From an uncultured Planctomycetota bacterium (GTDB taxonomy: Bacteria > Planctomycetota > Phycisphaerae > UBA1845 > UTPLA1), in assembly GCA_900696465.1 (NCBI GenBank), contig CAADGE010000048.1, forward strand, positions 248,001 through 312,000: 64,000 bases of DNA, read 5' to 3'. Shown here piece by piece: positions 59,675-64,000 of this stretch. Position numbers and translations under genes: made by a program. Position 1 is the first letter of the stretch. Every line of letters begins with the position of its first letter. Under the pieces are notes generated by a model that worked only from the letters and a program-made list of their open reading frames with translations, ran no database searches and was not told the DNA's origin.

Positions 59675-60542
59675 GCTTGACCGAACCATCTTGAGCGCGG
59701 AGTCGGTGTGCTTCGGTTTCGAGCGTCGGCCGAGATTTATCCAGGATGTTTCGCTGCGCGTTTCACCGGGCCAGGTCTGGGGAATACTCGGGCCGAACGG
59801 CGCAGGCAAGAGCACCCTGTTGCGGCTTCTGGCAGGGCTCGCATCGCCGGTGAGCGGTCGCGTACTTCTCGACGGCCGTCCTGTCTTCGACTGGCCACCT
59901 CGCCGGCGCGCTGCTCGCATTGCATTCCTGCCGCAGAGCCCCCCGCGCGAGATTGCGCTGACGGTTCGACAGATCGTGCTCATGGGACGATACCCTCATC
60001 GGCAGCTCGGGCTGTTTGAGACGGTGAAGGATATCCAGATTGCCGAGCGTGCCATGGTCGCGACACAGACACTGGAGTTCGCGGATCGTCCGTTGTCGAC
60101 GTTGTCCGGCGGTGAGGCCCAGCGTGTACACATCGCGGCGGCTCTTGCACAGGAGCCGGGAATTCTGCTGCTCGATGAGCCGACGTCGGCTCTCGACCTG
60201 TGCCACCAGCTTCGAATCTGTGAACTGGCGACTGCGCTCGCATCAGTGGGAATGGCGATCGTTCTCGTTACGCACGATCTTAATCTGGCCGTACGCTACT
60301 GCTCGCGGGTCCTGCTGCTCGATAACGGCCGCCCGATCGCCGCGGGCGCACCGCGCGAGGTCATCACGCCGGAAGTGCTCGAACCGGTTTACTTGGTAAA
60401 GCTCGCAATGCTCGCATCCGAACATGGCGGATGGATCGCACCGATTTCGGCCATCGATCATGTTGATGCTGCAACAGATGCTGACTCTCGTACGAGCCGC
60501 AATCAAGGAATCGGCACTCCATCCGGAGGGCCGCACCCATGA
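59667..60542 (+). CDS. ABC transporter ATP-binding protein (BtuD/FecE-like)
   Basis: 291 residues starting at TTG 59667, overlapping the end of the binding-protein gene by 8 bp. Walker A GPNGAGKST (about residues 43-51), Q-loop AFLPQSPP, signature LSGGEAQRVHIA, Walker B GILLLDEPTSALD and switch His VTHDLNLAVRYC. This is the nucleotide-binding subunit for B12/siderophore uptake. The C-terminal 40 residues after the last helix extend past the usual end. It overlaps the permease ATG by 4 bp. Confidence 0.92.
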   Translation: MTELDRTILSAESVCFGFERRPRFIQDVSLRVSPGQVWGILGPNGAGKSTLLRLLAGLASPVSGRVLLDGRPVFDWPPRRRAARIAFLPQSPPREIALTVRQIVLMGRYPHRQLGLFETVKDIQIAERAMVATQTLEFADRPLSTLSGGEAQRVHIAAALAQEPGILLLDEPTSALDLCHQLRICELATALASVGMAIVLVTHDLNLAVRYCSRVLLLDNGRPIAAGAPREVITPEVLEPVYLVKLAMLASEHGGWIAPISAIDHVDAATDADSRTSRNQGIGTPSGGPHP

Positions 60543-61594
60543 CCCTGCTCGATCGTCGGCGTTACATCATTCTGCTGGCATCCTGCGGGGCGATGATGCT
60601 TGTCGTTCTGCTGCTTTCGCCGGGAATTGGCAATCAATCTTCGAGCGTAGGTATCCTCGATGCGTGGCGTTCGCTGGCCCAGCGGCAAGAGGAAAGGCCG
60701 CCCCTCGCCTATCAGATCGGTTTCCGCCTGCGCCTGCCGCGGACCCTCCTTGCAATGCAATGCGGCATCACGCTCGCGCTTTGCGGGGCAGTCTTTCAGA
60801 CGCTCTTTCGCAATGCCCTGGCCACGCCATACACCCTCGGCGTCGCCAGTGGCGGCTCTCTCGGGGCGATGCTGGCCATTCGGTTCGGCCTCACCGGTTC
60901 CGTGCTGGGCATTTCCGCGATCACCGGCAGTGCGTTTGCCGGCGCGATGGCCGTCATCGGCATCGTCTTTCTCTTTACGCGCGGGACACGACGCCTGACC
61001 ACCAACGAGTTGCTGCTGGCCGGCGTGACACTGGGAATGTTCTGTTCAGCGATGATGATGCTCGTCACCTCGCTTTCCACGGTCCGCCAGACCTTCGAGA
61101 TCATCCGCTGGATGATGGGCTCGCTCGATACGATCGGCAATCTTCACTGGCAATCCAATCTGCCGCTGATGATTCCGGCATGGGTGGTACTGCTACTGTC
61201 CGCGAGGGCGCTCAACCAGTACATGCTTGGCGAGGACCTGGCCACCACGCGCGGCGTCCATGTTTCCCGGTTGCAGTTTGTGTGCATCCTGGCCGCATCG
61301 CTGGCCACCGCCTGCGTCGTCGCGATCTGCGGTCCCATCGGCTTCGTCGGACTCGTCGTGCCGCATGTTACAGCACTGCTCGTCGGGAGGGACTGCCGCA
61401 TCCTCTTTCCCGTGTCCGCCATGCTCGGCGGAGTCTTCCTGTCCATCTGCGACTGGGTCTCGCAGTTGGCCATGGTCTGGGCCGGTGCCTTTACCGGTCA
61501 GTCGCTCGGCGCCGTGATCCTGCCGATCGGCGTCATCACGGCTATCATCGGCGTACCGATCTTTCTCGTTCTCCTTCATCGCCGTGCAGTCTGA
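60539..61594 (+). CDS. FecCD/BtuC-family ABC transporter permease
   Basis: 351 residues starting within the ATPase stop (ATGA overlap). About ten hydrophobic helices. Family signatures: RLPRTLLAMQCGITLALCGAVFQTLFRNALATPYTLGVASGG (about residues 61-102) and the GPIGFVGLVVPHVTALLVGRD loop with FLSICDWVSQL (about 262-310). It is the membrane subunit for cobalamin or ferric-siderophore import through the inner membrane. TonB-dependent receptor genes are not in the window. Confidence 0.94.
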   Translation: MTLLDRRRYIILLASCGAMMLVVLLLSPGIGNQSSSVGILDAWRSLAQRQEERPPLAYQIGFRLRLPRTLLAMQCGITLALCGAVFQTLFRNALATPYTLGVASGGSLGAMLAIRFGLTGSVLGISAITGSAFAGAMAVIGIVFLFTRGTRRLTTNELLLAGVTLGMFCSAMMMLVTSLSTVRQTFEIIRWMMGSLDTIGNLHWQSNLPLMIPAWVVLLLSARALNQYMLGEDLATTRGVHVSRLQFVCILAASLATACVVAICGPIGFVGLVVPHVTALLVGRDCRILFPVSAMLGGVFLSICDWVSQLAMVWAGAFTGQSLGAVILPIGVITAIIGVPIFLVLLHRRAV

Positions 61595-61670
61595 TCTTCG
61601 AGCGGCAGACTTGATCACAGGGCGCAACGGTGTGAATCGGGACGATTTGCGAGCGCAATCAGGAGCGACT

Positions 61671-62270
61671 ATGCTTCTTGCAGTATCAATGCAAGCGTCA
61701 ACTTCTCATACTCGCCCGGTCCGCCGCAGGGTACTGCTGCTGGGGGTCTTCCTGCTCGGCGGCGCAGCCGTCGGTGCATCGGTCTACGTAGGGTCCCGAA
61801 CGCTGCCAAAGCGATTCGCCGTCGTCGAAGAAGGGGTGCTCTATCGCAGCAGCCAGCCGAGCATCATGCAGATTCGTAACATGAAAGACAAGTTCGACCT
61901 GCGAACCGTCCTGATCGTCAGGGCGGGTGACAGCAGCCGTGTTCCAGATGAGATCGAAGAGGCCCGGCGAATGGGTCTGAACGTCGTGCATATCGAAATC
62001 GACGGTCGCCGCGAGATCACGGACGAGGAAGTCCGACAATTCTTCGACTGTGTGGACGATCCTCGCAATCAACCGGTGCTGATCCACTGTTCAGCCGGAC
62101 GCCATCGCACGGGCTATCTCTGCGCGCTCTACCGAATTGAACGCCAGGGCTGGCCCGCAGACAAGGCATTGGAGGAAATGCGATCGTACGGAGGGTTCGA
62201 TGAAGATCCGCCGCATGTGATCGAACAGCAATTGCGAAGTTACGGGAGCAGGTCATTGGCGACACGTTGA
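61671..62270 (+). CDS. Membrane-anchored dual-specificity/tyrosine phosphatase-like protein
   Basis: 199 residues from ATG 61671 (AGGAG five nt upstream). A basic start is followed by a hydrophobic helix (VLLLGVFLLGGAAVGASVYVG), so the protein is probably membrane-tethered. The catalytic HCSAGRHRTG (C-x5-R, about residues 143-152) and the preceding acid-loop region IEIDGRREITDEEV fit a phosphatase fold. The general acid Asp is not obvious. Roles in polysaccharide kinase control are known for relatives but unproven here. Its long open frame overlaps the permease end; the chosen start leaves 76 bp. Confidence 0.83.
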   Translation: MLLAVSMQASTSHTRPVRRRVLLLGVFLLGGAAVGASVYVGSRTLPKRFAVVEEGVLYRSSQPSIMQIRNMKDKFDLRTVLIVRAGDSSRVPDEIEEARRMGLNVVHIEIDGRREITDEEVRQFFDCVDDPRNQPVLIHCSAGRHRTGYLCALYRIERQGWPADKALEEMRSYGGFDEDPPHVIEQQLRSYGSRSLATR

Positions 62271-62345
62271 AACGACTTTCGCCCGTCGCCGCGAAGGCGT
62301 GCAGCGTCAGTCTTCCAGGCAATGTCGATTGAGGGATAGAGAATC

Positions 62346-62756
62346 TTGCACATCGTCTCGAACATCGCGCTCGGCCGGAACGGGATTCTTGCCGCATCGG
62401 ACTCGATCAATACCCTCTGGCTGATGCTGGGAATACTCGCACAGCTTCTTGTGGTCATCGCACTCGTCGGCAATCGCGCTGCGTCAGTTCGCGCCGGTCG
62501 GCCGACGGTTTCCACCTCCGCCGTGAGCATTGGCATCGTCGGTGTGGCTCTATCCGGCATCTATGCGATCGTGCGCCATGAATGGGTTCTTGCCGTCAGT
62601 CAGGGACTGATGGTGTTCGTAGGAGCCGTCCTGCTCACGTCAGGCCGTGCGGAAACGTCGCCCGCACCGGAGCGACCGCGCCTGCCGGAAGTGAAGCCCG
62701 ATTCAGCCGAAATCAAGCTGCACAACATCGATCCGCGGCGTGAATCGATTCGCTGA
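62346..62756 (+). CDS. LAB_N-like small membrane protein
   Basis: 136 residues, TTG start with a distant GAGGG. Three hydrophobic segments: LWLMLGILAQLLVVIALVGNRAAS, TSAVSIGIVGVALSGIYAIVRHEW and LAVSQGLMVFVGAVLL. The order and spacing of the first helix, a Pro after a Gly-Arg turn, YAI and the QGLMVFV helix match the N-terminal membrane domain of lipid-A-disaccharide synthase-like (LAB_N) proteins, also found alone near glycosyltransferases. The tail is Pro- and charge-rich. Match is by pattern only. Confidence 0.6.
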   Translation: MHIVSNIALGRNGILAASDSINTLWLMLGILAQLLVVIALVGNRAASVRAGRPTVSTSAVSIGIVGVALSGIYAIVRHEWVLAVSQGLMVFVGAVLLTSGRAETSPAPERPRLPEVKPDSAEIKLHNIDPRRESIR

Positions 62757-62791
62757 GCGCGCGCGTCCGCTTACATCGTTGTCGTCACAGT

Positions 62792-63562
62792 TCAATTCGT
62801 AACAGAAGAAGCGCCAGAGGCGGGAACCTTAAAACCTGCGAGATTGATGCGCTGTCCGCTGATGTTCGCTGATTCGTCGCCGGCCAACCATAAAAATGCC
62901 TGAGTCCATTCCGGATCGGTCGGTGCTGGTCCATCCGGCTTCGGAGCACCCATATCAACGCAGTTGACCCGAACGCCTGAGTTTCGGTGTTCAGTTGCCA
63001 GGAGCCGCGTCAATCCTTCGACGGCATGGTTGGAGACATAATAGGCGCCCCATTCCGGACGCGAAGATTCGGTCAAACTGCTGGTGACGTGGATAATCGA
63101 GCCGCTGCCCTGGCGATCCATCCAGGGCAGGACTTCCCGGCTGACGAGATAGGACCCCGTCAGGTTGGTCGCCAGGATGTTCCGCCACGGATCGACCGGA
63201 TAGTTTACGATGGGCAGCTTCGGACCGCAGATGCTGGCGGTATTGACGACTACGTCGATCCGCCCGAAGCGGCGTACGATCCGATGAATCATGCGCACGA
63301 CGTCTTCTTCGTAGCGCAGGTCGCAGGGGATTGCCAGGTAGGAAATCTCTCTCGATAGGAGCGAGCGCTCGAGCGGGTCCACATCCTGAACGCGTCGAAC
63401 GCAAAGCGCCAACCTCGCACCTGCCGAGGCGAACGCATCCACCAGTTGCCGACCGATCGGGCTGGTCGCGCCGGTGATGAGGACGACTTTTCCTTGCAGC
63501 GACAAGGCGGCTTTACTCCCGGCATGGTCGGACACCGCGGAACGCGCAACTCCCCTCATCAT
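62792..63562 (-). CDS. SDR-family oxidoreductase, catalytic Lys replaced
   Basis: 256 residues from ATG 63562; a longer start (63673) is less likely since it would run over the divergent promoter. Rossmann motif LITGATSPIGRQL (about residues 30-42) and the Asn-containing VNTASICG loop. The catalytic Ser is in HVTSSLTESSRP; the following WGAYYVSNHAVEGL keeps Tyr but has Asn where the Y-x3-K Lys normally is. Substrate unknown; activity may be altered. Divergent from the isochorismatase-family gene. Confidence 0.8.
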   Translation of the reverse strand: MMRGVARSAVSDHAGSKAALSLQGKVVLITGATSPIGRQLVDAFASAGARLALCVRRVQDVDPLERSLLSREISYLAIPCDLRYEEDVVRMIHRIVRRFGRIDVVVNTASICGPKLPIVNYPVDPWRNILATNLTGSYLVSREVLPWMDRQGSGSIIHVTSSLTESSRPEWGAYYVSNHAVEGLTRLLATEHRNSGVRVNCVDMGAPKPDGPAPTDPEWTQAFLWLAGDESANISGQRINLAGFKVPASGASSVTN

Positions 63563-63599
63563 ATCGACTGACACGGCCTCGTCCAACAGATTCCTTGCA

Positions 63600-63628
63600 T
63601 TGTGATGACCGGATCTTCGCGCTATACT
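63600..63628 (+). promoter_or_regulatory. Sigma-70-type promoter of the isochorismatase-family gene
   Basis: -35 TTGTGA (63600-63605), 17-nt spacer, -10 TATACT (63623-63628), about 30 nt before the ATG. Confidence 0.65.
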
Positions 63629-63658
63629 GACCGCCGGCAGGGCAGGAGGACGCAATCC

Positions 63659-64000
63659 ATGACCGATGCACAACTCTCAGAGGCATCTTTGGCGGTGCTC
63701 GTCGTGGTTGACGTGCAGGAGAAGATGCTTCAGGCCGTGACCACGAGTCCCGCGGAATCGATTCTCTCCGCCATTGTGCGGCTGGTTGGGGCGGCCCGAA
63801 TTCTGGAAATCCCCGTACTTTATACAGAGCAGTACCCCCAGGGCCTCGGTCCGACGGATGCCCGTCTTCTGCCGACCCTGAAGGAAGCCAAGGGACCGCT
63901 GATCAAGTCGACGTGCAGTTGCTGGCGGGACGAGTCGTTCCGAAATGCCCTGCAACAGACCGAACGCGAACACGTCATCCTTGCCGGACTGGAAAGCCAC
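63659..64000 (+). CDS. Isochorismatase-family cysteine hydrolase, 3' truncated
   Basis: 114 residues are visible and the frame runs off the window. ATG 63659 has AGGAGG nine nt upstream and a good promoter. Motifs of the family: VLVVVDVQEKML at the start with the catalytic Asp, YTEQYPQGLGPTD, a Lys in LIKSTCSCW, and VILAGLESH, where the catalytic Cys would follow after the window end. Members hydrolyse amides or isochorismate; which one is unclear. Confidence 0.85.
   Translation, partial: MTDAQLSEASLAVLVVVDVQEKMLQAVTTSPAESILSAIVRLVGAARILEIPVLYTEQYPQGLGPTDARLLPTLKEAKGPLIKSTCSCWRDESFRNALQQTEREHVILAGLESH

Noticed and set aside
1-64000. CRISPR arrays, transposases, prophage or defence genes
   Set aside because: No direct repeat arrays, transposase motifs (DDE, HUH, Tyr/Ser recombinases) or known defence domains were seen by reading the frames.

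Overview
This is high-GC chromosomal DNA from a free-living bacterium, most likely a member of the Planctomycetota (Phycisphaerae-like). I base that on the mixture of genes: a PEP-CTERM secreted protein, a 61-residue histone-H1-like protein, a Gfo/Idh/MocA–acyltransferase fusion, a membrane protein with an internal zinc ribbon, TMTC-like and ArnT-like membrane glycosyltransferases, small secreted Cys-containing ORFs and many lipoproteins. The lineage is inference; no rRNA or tRNA gene is visible. I found no CRISPR array, insertion sequence, prophage, toxin–antitoxin or restriction genes, so this reads as a core chromosomal segment with short operons on both strands.

Layout. 1-3.7 kb: S9 peptidase (5' truncated) and an exported amidohydrolase. 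3.7-8.0 kb (minus): small secreted protein, then polysaccharide deacetylase, Wzt-like ABC ATPase and GNAT protein in one tight operon. 8.1-12.7 kb: aspS (minus), DinB-like protein, TMTC-like TPR membrane protein. 12.8-18.1 kb: fused sugar dehydrogenase/acetyltransferase, metK, FabZ-like dehydratase, H1-like protein, rpmH, BshB1-like deacetylase. 18.2-20.8 kb: HEAT lipoprotein, RsbW-like kinase, STAS protein, MlaE-like permease. 20.9-25.2 kb (minus): operon thiL-tsaE-rph-lipoprotein-rdgB and an orphan Flp pilin. 25.2-35.1 kb: ispD, TPR lipoprotein, HtrA protease, GT39 and GT4 glycosyltransferases and a large secreted protein. 35.0-38.1 kb (minus): kinase-fold protein, MoaD-MoaE fusion, DUF4149-like membrane protein, nth. 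38.2-39.6 kb: mtnP-pgpA operon. 39.6-41.1 kb: mostly non-coding DNA with two clear terminators, a rod-like structured-RNA candidate and one unknown gene.

41.1-55.8 kb: nadA, M20 peptidase, PEP-CTERM protein, class V aminotransferase, an HPPD/FAH-family/flavin-reductase-like group, zinc-ribbon membrane protein, SpoU methyltransferase, Hsp20, small basic protein, acylphosphatase, a short Rho and a zinc-independent MDR oxidoreductase. 55.8-64 kb: Ser/Pro-rich lipoprotein, purQ, a BtuFDC-type uptake operon, a membrane-anchored tyrosine phosphatase, a LAB_N-like membrane protein, an SDR protein lacking its usual catalytic Lys, and an isochorismatase-family gene cut by the window end.

Functional themes: envelope and polysaccharide building, lipid transport and signalling (STAS/RsbW/MlaE), methionine/SAM recycling (metK, mtnP), cofactor synthesis (nadA, thiL, moaDE, ispD) and aromatic amino-acid degradation. 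Several genes have a -10-like hexamer only 6-8 nt before the start codon, suggesting leaderless mRNAs. Many starts were shortened from the longest open frame using Shine-Dalgarno (SD) position and family N-termini; each choice is given.
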